Below, in pieces: positions 1-5,128 of a DNA stretch of 5,128 bases. Below the pieces are notes generated by a model. It had not been told where the DNA came from and searched no databases. It saw nothing but the letters and a program-made list of their open reading frames with translations. Origin of the DNA: Nitrospirota bacterium (GTDB taxonomy: Bacteria > Nitrospirota > Nitrospiria > Nitrospirales > NS-4). Numbering within the stretch: position 1 is the stretch's first letter; each line of letters begins with the position of its first letter. The stretch covers positions 1 through 5,128 of the forward strand of contig VBOF01000241.1 of assembly GCA_005877855.1 (NCBI GenBank), written 5' to 3'. The translations under genes and the position numbers were made by a program.

Positions 1-1304
1 GCTGTGACAAGACGATCCCCGGCACGGTCATGGCACTGGCCCGGCTGAACCTCCCGTCGCTGATGCTGTATGGGGGCTCGATCATGCCCGGCAAGTTCCA
101 GGGCCGCGATGTCACGATCCAAGATGTCTTCGAGGCGGTCGGGAAGCACGCGGCTGGCAAGATGACGGAGGCGGAGCTGCGCGATCTGGAAAACCACGCC
201 TGCCCGGGGGCTGGAGCCTGCGGCGGCCAGTTCACCGCGAATACGATGGCGATCGCGTTCGAGTTCCTGGGCATCTCGCCGATGGGCTTCAACGGCGTCC
301 CCGCGATGGACCCGCGCAAGGATGAAGTCGCGTTCCGTTGCGGCCAGTTGGTGATGGAGCTGCTGCGCTTGGACCTGCGCCCGCGCCAGATCATCACGCG
401 CAAGGCCCTGGAGAACGCCATCATCGCTGTGGCCACCACCGGCGGCTCCACGAATGCCGTGCTGCATCTGCTGGCCGTCGCGCGGGAAGCCGGCGTGCGA
501 TTGACCATTGACGACTTCGACAAGATCAACCGGAAGGTTCCCTTGTTGGCTGATCTGAAGCCGGGGGGGCGCTTCATGGCAGCCGATCTCTATGCGGCGG
601 GCGGCACGACGCTGGTCGCCAAGCGGCTGTTGGACGCCGGACTGTTGCATGCTGATCAGCTCGCGGTCACGGGTCGGACGGTTGGCGAGGAAGCCCGACA
701 GGCGAGCGAGACGCCGGGACAGCAAGTCGTCCGGCTGCTGTCCAATCCCATCAAGCCGACGGGCGGGCTGGTCATTCTTAAAGGGAACCTGGCGCCGGAG
801 GGCTGCGTCGTGAAAGTGGCAGGGCACTCGATGACGTCCTTCAGAGGCCCAGCCAAGGTCTTCGAGCGCGAGGAGGACGCTTTCGCTGCCGTCAAGGCCG
901 GGCAGATCCAGGCGGGCGATGTGGTCGTGATCCGCTACGAAGGGCCAGCGGGCGGCCCGGGCATGCGCGAGATGTTGGGCGTGACGGCCGCGATCGTCGG
1001 CATTGGCTTAGGGGAATCCGTCGCCCTGCTCACCGACGGTCGCTTCTCGGGCGCCACGCACGGTTTGATGGCCGGCCACGTCGCGCCGGAAGCGGCGAAG
1101 AAGGGCCCCATCGCGGCGCTCAAATCCGGCGACATCATCGTCTTCGATGTGCCTGCCCGCACGCTGAACGTCGAACTGACGCAGAAAGAAATCAAGGCTC
1201 GGCTGAGCAAGTGGAAAGCGCCTGCGCCTCGCTACACCACCGGCGTCATGGCCAAATACGCGCGACACGTCTCTTCGGCCTCAGAGGGAGCAGTGACGAG
1301 CTAA
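1..1304 (+). CDS. ilvD: Dihydroxy-acid dehydratase, 5'-truncated by window edge
   Basis: IlvD/Edd family Fe-S dehydratase. It converts 2,3-dihydroxy-isovalerate and 2,3-dihydroxy-3-methylvalerate to the 2-oxo acids used for valine, leucine, isoleucine and pantothenate. The frame is open to the left edge and begins with CDKTIPG, the first family signature, so the ATG at 30 is internal and not the start. About 434 residues are visible of a family length near 560, so roughly 125 N-terminal residues, including one expected cluster-ligand Cys, lie outside. Two other expected Fe-S ligands are visible: the Cys of CDKT and the second Cys of CPGAGACGG (bases about 199-225). The C-terminal signature [10 protein letters not shown] (about 1035-1064), with the Ser thought to act as catalytic base, is intact, as is the ending. 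The gene ends in TAA. No strong intrinsic terminator follows. The assignment is very secure. Confidence 0.97.
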   Translation, partial: CDKTIPGTVMALARLNLPSLMLYGGSIMPGKFQGRDVTIQDVFEAVGKHAAGKMTEAELRDLENHACPGAGACGGQFTANTMAIAFEFLGISPMGFNGVPAMDPRKDEVAFRCGQLVMELLRLDLRPRQIITRKALENAIIAVATTGGSTNAVLHLLAVAREAGVRLTIDDFDKINRKVPLLADLKPGGRFMAADLYAAGGTTLVAKRLLDAGLLHADQLAVTGRTVGEEARQASETPGQQVVRLLSNPIKPTGGLVILKGNLAPEGCVVKVAGHSMTSFRGPAKVFEREEDAFAAVKAGQIQAGDVVVIRYEGPAGGPGMREMLGVTAAIVGIGLGESVALLTDGRFSGATHGLMAGHVAPEAAKKGPIAALKSGDIIVFDVPARTLNVELTQKEIKARLSKWKAPAPRYTTGVMAKYARHVSSASEGAVTS

Positions 1305-1549
1305 CGTCGTTCGACGCGCCGGCGGCACGCCTTGAGCCGTCGTTACGGCGATCCGGGTACCTATCTCAAGAGATAAGCGGACTATCCAAGCCGATAGGCG
1401 CTGCCTCCCGATCCCAGTGCACCTCTTCTCCGTTCGCCCTTGTCTATATTGACGGCTTTGTTCACTGATTTCATAAGATATGATCAGCGTGCACAAGAGC
1501 TCGCCCAGAAATGTCGGAAGGCACTGTAATTGCTTATGTTACTACCATC
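1305..1549. other. Intergenic spacer between ilvD and the S16 protease gene
   Basis: This spacer shows no convincing gene on either strand. It holds a 5-bp hairpin (GCCGT/ACGGC, 1336-1349) shortly after ilvD, but no T-run follows, so it is a poor intrinsic terminator. A near-perfect dyad, TATCTC-AA-GAGATA (1362-1375), could be a protein-binding site but cannot be tied to a regulator. The right part, from about 1440, is more AT-rich than its surroundings and holds the promoter candidate listed separately. Confidence 0.5.
1449..1484 (+). promoter_or_regulatory. Possible sigma-70-type promoter of the S16 protease gene
   Basis: TTGACG (1449-1454) matches the -35 consensus at five of six positions. 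It is followed 17 bases later by CATAAG (1472-1477, four of six against TATAAT). TATGAT (1479-1484, five of six) is an alternative -10 box but has no good -35 partner at normal spacing. The stretch is locally AT-rich and lies just before the next gene. It was found by eye only. It would place transcription start roughly 20 bases before the first ATG (1511). Confidence 0.3.
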
Positions 1550-2485
1550 ATGCGAGAGAAGATTCTTTCCTCGCTCCTTGGCCTCGCGCTCTACCTCGGC
1601 TTCAGTCCTCCTGTGGCGGTTGCCGATGTCTGGCTGTGCGTGCAACCCAATGGAACGAATCTCTATAGCGATCGAGGGGGCGCAGATTGTCGTCTGATCA
1701 AAGAGGACAGGGCACAGGGCACAACCCAAGAGAGCACCTTTTCTGTGATAAGGCTCCACCCAGCTCCTGCGGGTCCGACTGCTCCTGCCTCGCCAACCGT
1801 TCCGCCTGTGACGACCGAGACCCCTCGGCCTGACGTTCAGATCCAACCACTTAAAGCGCCGCAGCCGTTCCCGGCTACCAGCCTCCGGGTTCCGGTCCTC
1901 ATGATGAACCAATTCTCTGCCAAGCCTGGCCAGTCCGTGGCGTACGCGACCAATCTCGGTGAAATTGTGCTAACGGATCTGGCCGTGAGCTATGTGCCTG
2001 CAGGGACGGGGCCGGAAGTGGTGACGGATTCACATTTCGGCGGGCAGCTCGATGTGTCCCTGCGGACCGCCGTCGCGGCGGCTGCCAAGGGCGTGGGCTA
2101 CGATCCCCGGTTCCTGCGGGTTCGGCTCTCCGTCCGAACCTCCGTCCTCCAGAACGGGCTGTATATCGACGGCCCAAGCGCGGGCGCCATCCTTGCGGTC
2201 GGTGTGATGTCGGTCTTGCTCGGCGATCCGATCCGCCCCGATGTCTGCATGTCGGGCACGATCAATGAGGACCAGGAGGTGGGGTCGGTTGGAGGGCTGG
2301 AGGAAAAAATTAAGGGATGCCGGCAACTCCGCTATCGTGAGATGGTCGTGCCCTTCGGACAGACCTCCATGGACCTCGCGTTAAAGGGCATGGGGGGCGA
2401 TATCAAGATCACCGAGGTCAGCACGCTCGATGCGGCCTACCAAGCGGCGACTGGTCAGTCGATCCGAACCCTCCCTTCGCGCTAG
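1550..2485 (+). CDS. Secreted stand-alone Lon-type (S16) serine protease domain protein
   Basis: This is a 311-residue protein. Residues 1-25 look like a Sec signal peptide (short charged MREK start, Leu-rich core, AVA before Asp26). Residues 26-47 form a short module with two Cys (C30, C47) that resembles the DUF4124-type start of exported proteins. Residues about 70-108 are a Pro/Thr-rich linker. Residues about 112-300 match the Lon proteolytic domain: DGPSAG contains Ser210, and GGLEEK contains Lys253. Their spacing of 43 residues equals that of E. coli Lon (Ser679 and Lys722), so the dyad is intact. No Walker A or B or other AAA+ part is present, so this is not a classical ATP-dependent Lon. 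It probably acts in the periplasm or at the membrane; its substrate is unknown. I chose ATG 1550 because it gives a standard signal peptide. ATG 1511 (324 residues) is possible and has a weak AAGAG upstream; neither start has a good ribosome site. The gene stands alone and converges on the - strand cluster. Confidence 0.85.
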   Translation: MREKILSSLLGLALYLGFSPPVAVADVWLCVQPNGTNLYSDRGGADCRLIKEDRAQGTTQESTFSVIRLHPAPAGPTAPASPTVPPVTTETPRPDVQIQPLKAPQPFPATSLRVPVLMMNQFSAKPGQSVAYATNLGEIVLTDLAVSYVPAGTGPEVVTDSHFGGQLDVSLRTAVAAAAKGVGYDPRFLRVRLSVRTSVLQNGLYIDGPSAGAILAVGVMSVLLGDPIRPDVCMSGTINEDQEVGSVGGLEEKIKGCRQLRYREMVVPFGQTSMDLALKGMGGDIKITEVSTLDAAYQAATGQSIRTLPSR

Positions 2486-2622
2486 CAAACCGCTCTCTCC
2501 CTTTGTCAGAATCCTGCTTCCGTTCCCTGTCACACGTCTGTGTTCAGGCCAGTCCGACGATGCGGCCGGTCTCGGGGTCGACATCTCCACGCCGCGGGCG
2601 GAGGCATGGAGCGGCGCTCCGA
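2486..2622. other. Convergent intergenic spacer, possible weak terminator hairpin
   Basis: This spacer lies between the stop codons of two convergent genes. The best stem is GGAGC-GGC-GCTCC (2608-2620), directly after the stop codon of the - strand metalloprotease gene. It has no T-run on either strand, so it is at most a weak terminator. A smaller 4-bp stem, ACAC/GTGT, lies near 2532-2543. I see no convincing gene here. Confidence 0.3.
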
Positions 2623-3132
2623 CTAGAGGGTCTGGTAGGAGACCGGCGTGACGGTCCCGTTCACGATGCGAAAGACGGCGGTCGCTGGGGCGTCTTTCTT
2701 TTCCAGGGAGATGATGAGATGCAACGGCTCAGGCAGATTCAGGACGACTCTCGTGGCCTCGAACTCCGTGGCGATCTTGATGTCGGTGAGGGAGGGGCGC
2801 GCGGGACTGTGGGGATGCGAATGGTAGATGACCTGCAACTCGAGGCCCTGACGCCGCATGTCTTTCAAGGCCAGGGACATGTCGCGGGCATCCATGACGA
2901 AGGCGATGTCGGCGCGTTCCTCGGGTGAGAGGGTCTGCAAGTGGGCGAACTTCGCCTCGTCGAAGTTGGCGAGGTGGGTCCCTTCCGTCGCGACGATGTT
3001 GGCGATCTTGTAGTGATGGGTGACGCGTCCGTCCTTCCCGGCCAACATGCCGCAGCATTCGTGTGGAGCCAGTGCACGCGCGTGAGCGATCATTTCGCCG
3101 AGGATGTGTCGGGGGATGCTCAGATCGCGCAC
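2623..3132 (-). CDS. JAMM/MPN (M67 family) zinc metalloprotease, Mec-like
   Basis: This 169-residue protein is of the JAMM family. In bacteria these enzymes cut the bond after the Gly-Gly of ubiquitin-like sulfur carriers; examples are mycobacterial Mec, which frees cysteine from CysO, and Pseudomonas QbsD, which trims a carrier tail. The complete JAMM motif is visible: Glu25 in PHECCG, His104-Ser-His106, seven residues, Ser114 and Asp117. The zinc ligands would be His104, His106 and Asp117, with Glu25 as general base. The protein is predicted cytoplasmic; no signal peptide is seen. The frame stays open upstream to 3414, but that Arg-rich stretch is a shadow of moeB. I chose the GTG at 3132-3130 because it keeps the first strand (LSIPRHIL) of the fold. 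ATG 3093 would delete it. The GTG overlaps the moeB stop by 13 bases with no clear ribosome site, which suggests translational coupling. Likely partner: the MoaD-like carrier of this cluster. Which conjugate it cleaves cannot be told from sequence. Confidence 0.9.
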   Translation of the reverse strand: MRDLSIPRHILGEMIAHARALAPHECCGMLAGKDGRVTHHYKIANIVATEGTHLANFDEAKFAHLQTLSPEERADIAFVMDARDMSLALKDMRRQGLELQVIYHSHPHSPARPSLTDIKIATEFEATRVVLNLPEPLHLIISLEKKDAPATAVFRIVNGTVTPVSYQTL

Positions 3133-3923
3133 GAGACCGTGTAGTCGCCGGACAGGTCCGTGATGCGGGGGCATGCGCCGCAGAGCGGGCAGGCGGGATC
3201 TTTCGGGACGCGGGTCTTGCGGAAGCTCATTTCGAGCGCGTCGTAGATCAGCATCGAGCCGGCGAGCGACGTGCCGAACCCGACGATCTCCTTGATCGCC
3301 TCGGCGGCCTGCAGCACGCCGATCGTGCCGGCCAGCACGCCGAGCACCCCGGCTTCCTGGCAGTTCGGGACCAGGCCCGCCGGCGGTGGCTCTGCGTAGA
3401 GGCACCGATAGCAAGGAAAGCCTTCGTGCGGTTTGAGGGTGGTGAGCTGCCCCTCGAAGCGGAAGATGCTGCCGGAGATCAGGGGCTTCTTGGCGAAGAA
3501 ACAGGCGTCATTGACCAGATAACGGGTGGTGAAGGTGTCCGAGCCGTCCAGGACCAGGTCGTAGTCCGAGAGGATGCTCAGGGCGTTCTCGGCGATGATG
3601 TTGGTCTGATAGGTCTTGATCGCGATGTCCGGATTGATCGCGGCGAGCATCTTACGTCCGGAGTCGACCTTGGGCTTGCCGACGGTGGCGGTCGTGTGGA
3701 GGATCTGGCGCTGGAGATTCGACAGGTCCACGACGTCGCCATCCACGAGGCCGATGGTGCCGACCCCGGCCGCGGCCAGATAGAGCGCTGCCGGGGAACC
3801 GAGGCCGCCCGCGCCAATGACCAGCACGCGGGCCGCGGCCAGCTTCTTCTGTCCCTTGCCTCCCACGTCCGGCAGGATGATGTGCCGGCTGTAGCGTTCG
3901 ATCTGCTGTTCGGTGAAGTCCAT
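3120..3923 (-). CDS. moeB: MoeB/ThiF-like E1 adenylyltransferase for a sulfur carrier protein
   Basis: This 267-residue E1-like enzyme adenylates the C-terminal glycine of a MoaD/ThiS-type protein so that sulfur can be loaded as a thiocarboxylate. Features visible: the Rossmann ATP loop GAGGLGSP (37-44), the acidic ATP/Mg segment GLVDGDVVDLSNLQRQ (58-73) with its Arg72, DGSDTFTTRYLVND (126-139), a four-Cys zinc site from CYRC (171, 174) and CPLC (245, 248), and Cys188 in PNCQEAG, the position of the ThiF/MoeB active-region Cys. The length matches E. coli MoeB, and there is no C-terminal rhodanese domain as in MoeZ or MOCS3. I chose ATG 3923 (MDFTEQQ), with AAAGGG about 8 bases upstream. The longer frame to 3962 only adds residues translated from an inverted repeat. 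The neighbours suggest its partner is the cluster's carrier, not necessarily molybdopterin synthase. The symbol reflects family, not proven pathway; ThiF or HcyF-like is equally possible. Confidence 0.92.
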   Translation of the reverse strand: MDFTEQQIERYSRHIILPDVGGKGQKKLAAARVLVIGAGGLGSPAALYLAAAGVGTIGLVDGDVVDLSNLQRQILHTTATVGKPKVDSGRKMLAAINPDIAIKTYQTNIIAENALSILSDYDLVLDGSDTFTTRYLVNDACFFAKKPLISGSIFRFEGQLTTLKPHEGFPCYRCLYAEPPPAGLVPNCQEAGVLGVLAGTIGVLQAAEAIKEIVGFGTSLAGSMLIYDALEMSFRKTRVPKDPACPLCGACPRITDLSGDYTVSCAI

Positions 3924-3937
3924 CGTTATACCCTTTG

Positions 3938-4020
3938 TGTCATTGCGAGCGAAGCGAAGCAATCTCGTTCCGGAAGACCGAACCAGAGATTGCTTCGTTG
4001 CTGCGCTCCTCCCAATGACA
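3938..4020. repeat. 83-bp imperfect inverted repeat (MITE/REP-like) in the operon
   Basis: The ends are perfect 8-bp inverted copies, TGTCATTG (3938-3945) and CAATGACA (4013-4020). An inner perfect 11-bp pair is GAAGCAATCTC (3956-3966) and GAGATTGCTTC (3986-3996), with a loop near 3971-3979. The right arm carries about eight extra bases against the left. Translated, the arms give peptides of the type EERSNEAIS and LRSQ, which I recognise from spurious small proteins annotated on a dispersed bacterial repeat of this kind. It fills most of the 108-base gap between the NIL gene and moeB and ends two bases before the moeB Shine-Dalgarno region. As RNA it would fold into a long hairpin between the two reading frames. 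No target duplication is evident, and no transposase is present in the window. Confidence 0.88.
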
Positions 4021-4031
4021 GATCATTCGAG

Positions 4032-4274
4032 CTACTCGACGACGTTCAACTCGATGGGGTCCACGATGACGCCCTTCTGTCGGATGCCTTCGATGGCCCG
4101 TTCGATCTCGGCGGGGTTCCCGGAGAATTCCACGTCCATCCATCCGGTCTTCTCCCGCACGTCCGCCCGGCGGATGTTCGTATCGACCTTCGGGAACGCG
4201 CGGTTGATCTGGCAGAGGACCGGCTCCTTGATTTTGTCCTCCGGAAAACGGAGATGAAAACGTAAGTTCGCCAT
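4032..4274 (-). CDS. Small NIL-domain protein
   Basis: This 80-residue protein consists only of a NIL domain, a ferredoxin-like fold named for its conserved Asn-Ile-Leu and best known as the methionine-binding C-terminal domain of the ABC transporter ATPase MetN. NIL domains also occur with ferredoxins in proteins linked to homocysteine formation in anaerobes and methanogens. Here the segment VDTNIRRADVREKTGWMDVEF (about 31-51) and the ending DPIELNVVE are typical of the free-standing small NIL proteins. There are no membrane segments; it is predicted cytoplasmic. I preferred ATG 4274 over the adjacent GTG 4277 because AAGG lies 7 bases before the ATG. This site overlaps the stop codon of the carrier gene (TAAGG), so the two are probably translationally coupled, with only 9 bases between them. 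Its exact function is unknown; a methionine or homocysteine sensor, or a substrate-binding helper of the sulfur transfer, are inferences from context. Confidence 0.88.
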   Translation of the reverse strand: MANLRFHLRFPEDKIKEPVLCQINRAFPKVDTNIRRADVREKTGWMDVEFSGNPAEIERAIEGIRQKGVIVDPIELNVVE

Positions 4275-4283
4275 CACCGAACC

Positions 4284-4562
4284 TTACTGCGTGCCGCCCG
4301 CGATGGCCGGCACGATGGAGACCTCGTCGCCGTCCTTGAGGGGCGTGTGCTTGCCCTTGAGAAAGCGGATGTCCTCTTCGTTGAGGTAGATGTTCACGAA
4401 CCGCCGGATCTCGCCTTTGTTGTCGCAGACCCTGTCTTTAAGCCCAGGGAACCGGCCGTTCAACGACTCGATGAGGGACTGGATGTCCGAGGCGGGGGTC
4501 TCGACCTCGCTTTTGCCCCCGGTCAGGGTCCGCAGGGGTGTGGGAATACGCACCTTGACCAT
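4284..4562 (-). CDS. MoaD/ThiS-like ubiquitin-fold sulfur carrier with extended C-terminus
   Basis: This 92-residue beta-grasp protein is of the MoaD/ThiS/CysO group. Such carriers are adenylated by a MoeB/ThiF enzyme and then bear a C-terminal thiocarboxylate as sulfur donor. Typical features are the first strand MVKVRIPTPLR, the segment FVNIYLNEEDIRFL (about 55-68), LKDGDEVSIVPAIAGG and the Gly-Gly pair (89-90). Unusually, two residues, Thr91-Gln92, follow the Gly-Gly before TAA, so the encoded form cannot be activated directly. Trimming by the JAMM protease of the cluster is likely, as known for QbsE/QbsD and the Wolinella HcyS/HcyD pair. Length and style resemble CysO-type carriers more than ThiS (about 66 residues). 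The gene starts 6 bases after thrC with a GAGG site about 9 bases before ATG, overlapping the end of thrC. Cysteine, homocysteine or molybdopterin roles cannot be separated by sequence alone. Confidence 0.92.
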   Translation of the reverse strand: MVKVRIPTPLRTLTGGKSEVETPASDIQSLIESLNGRFPGLKDRVCDNKGEIRRFVNIYLNEEDIRFLKGKHTPLKDGDEVSIVPAIAGGTQ

Positions 4563-4568
4563 GGATCC

Positions 4569-5128
4569 TTACCTCTCATGGGTGCCCAGGCCGAACGTCT
4601 TCTGGAAGTGGACCAGGCTCGGGGAGATCCGCGTCGGCCGACCGACGGCGTTCATCACGGCTTCCTGGGTCTTCAAGCCGTTGCCGGTGACCAACGCCAC
4701 GGTCGTCTCGGTCCGCTTGATGAGTCCCTGCTTGACCAGCTTCTTGAGGACGCCGATCGTCACGCCACCGGCAGTCTCGGCAAAGATTCCTTCGGTCTGC
4801 GCCAGCAGTGTCATACCCTCGATGATCTCCTCGTCCGTCACCGTCTCCATGGCTCCGCCGCTCTCGGCCGTGGCCTTGAGCGCGTAGTACCCGTCGGCGG
4901 GGTTGCCGATCGCCAGCGATTTGGCGATGGTGGCGGGCTTCACCGGCTTGAAGAAGTCCCGGCCCAGCTTGTGCGCCGTGGCGATGGGGGCGCAGCCCTC
5001 CGCCTGGGCCCCGTCCACCCGGGTGGCCATGCGGTCGATCAGCCCCAGTTTGTGGAACTCGTTCAGTCCCTTCCAGATCTTCGTGAGCAGCGAGCCGGAC
5101 GCCATGGGCACGACGATGTGGTCCGGGG
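4569..5128 (-). CDS. thrC: Threonine synthase C-terminal part, 5'-truncated by window edge
   Basis: This is a PLP-dependent (fold type II) enzyme that converts O-phospho-L-homoserine to threonine. The frame runs to the right edge. The visible 185 residues or so begin PDHIVVPMASGSLLTKIWKG, an internal ThrC segment, so the GTG at 5111 and ATG at 5105 are not starts. Further ThrC-like segments are SLAIGNPADG, FAETAGGVTIGVLKKL and VTGNGLKT near the C-terminus; the latter two belong to the C-terminal PLP-binding half. The catalytic Lys and phosphate-binding region lie outside the window. It ends in TAA 6 bases before the carrier gene, so it is the upstream gene of an apparent operon. Most likely it is the housekeeping threonine synthase. 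Because it is related in fold to CysM, and its substrate is also a possible homocysteine precursor, a second role in sulfur transfer with the carrier is worth considering. Confidence 0.92.
   Translation of the reverse strand, partial: PDHIVVPMASGSLLTKIWKGLNEFHKLGLIDRMATRVDGAQAEGCAPIATAHKLGRDFFKPVKPATIAKSLAIGNPADGYYALKATAESGGAMETVTDEEIIEGMTLLAQTEGIFAETAGGVTIGVLKKLVKQGLIKRTETTVALVTGNGLKTQEAVMNAVGRPTRISPSLVHFQKTFGLGTHER

Noticed and set aside
1336..1349. Hairpin GCCGT-CGTT-ACGGC after ilvD as an intrinsic terminator
   Set aside because: The stem is only 5 bp and no T-run follows; it does not meet the usual pattern.
2544..2588. Short - strand peptide GDVDPETGRIVGLA followed by a stop, resembling the end of a small DUF2283-like protein
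   Set aside because: Only about 14 residues look protein-like, there is no start or body upstream because the frame runs into the JAMM gene, and chance is a fair explanation. At best it is a relic.
2430..2928. + strand open frames across the convergent spacer and the JAMM 3' end
   Set aside because: Low-complexity Arg/Gly-rich products without domains, overlapping the antisense of a well-supported gene.
3133..3414. Upstream extension of the JAMM frame to 3414
   Set aside because: The extra residues are Arg/Gly-rich shadow sequence overlapping the well-conserved C-terminal third of moeB in another frame.
3924..3962. 13-residue N-terminal extension of MoeB (MLRFARNDTKGIT)
   Set aside because: These residues come largely from the inverted repeat; the family starts at MDFTEQQIERYSRHI, and a ribosome site precedes ATG 3923.
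3063..4265. A 400-codon open frame on the + strand opposite moeB and the NIL gene
   Set aside because: It is a GC-driven shadow. The - strand carries clear MoeB and NIL motifs over the same bases, and the + product has no recognisable domain and would run straight through the inverted repeat.
1..5128. CRISPR array, tRNA, rRNA or phage-defence system
   Set aside because: No regularly spaced repeats, no tRNA-like cloverleaf, no rRNA-like sequence and no defence-associated domains were seen. The E1-like plus JAMM pairing also occurs in ubiquitin-like and CBASS defence loci, but here the metabolic neighbours and the MoaD-like carrier point to sulfur transfer.

Overview
This GC-rich window (roughly 60% by eye) is ordinary bacterial chromosome. 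It holds two genes on the + strand, and five on the - strand that converge on them. Gene content, the style of the proteins and the highly characteristic small NIL-domain protein suggest a Nitrospira-like bacterium (phylum Nitrospirota). That assignment comes from family resemblance read by eye, not from a search.

Left part, + strand. The window opens inside ilvD (dihydroxy-acid dehydratase, branched-chain amino acid and pantothenate precursor synthesis), with its 5' end cut off. After a spacer of about 245 bases with a possible sigma-70-type promoter comes a secreted protein: signal peptide, a short Cys-containing N-terminal module, a Pro-rich linker, and a Lon-type (S16) protease domain with an intact Ser-Lys dyad but no AAA+ ATPase.

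Right part, - strand (read right to left). A compact cluster runs thrC (threonine synthase, 5' end cut off) > moaD/thiS-like sulfur carrier > small NIL-domain protein > moeB/thiF-like adenylyltransferase > JAMM/M67 metalloprotease. The first three genes are 6 and 9 bases apart. An 83-bp imperfect inverted repeat sits in the 108-base gap before moeB. The JAMM gene appears to start on a GTG that overlaps the end of moeB.

Together the cluster has the parts of a protein-thiocarboxylate sulfur-transfer system like mycobacterial CysO-CysM-Mec or the Wolinella Hcy system: a ubiquitin-fold carrier, an E1-like activator, a JAMM protease and a fold-type-II PLP enzyme. The PLP enzyme here is a threonine synthase, whose substrate is O-phosphohomoserine, and a NIL domain (a fold known from methionine-related proteins) is present. 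My main hypothesis is therefore a role in homocysteine/methionine or cysteine synthesis. The carrier ends in Gly-Gly-Thr-Gln rather than Gly-Gly, so it probably needs C-terminal trimming before activation, and the JAMM protease encoded in the same cluster is the obvious candidate.
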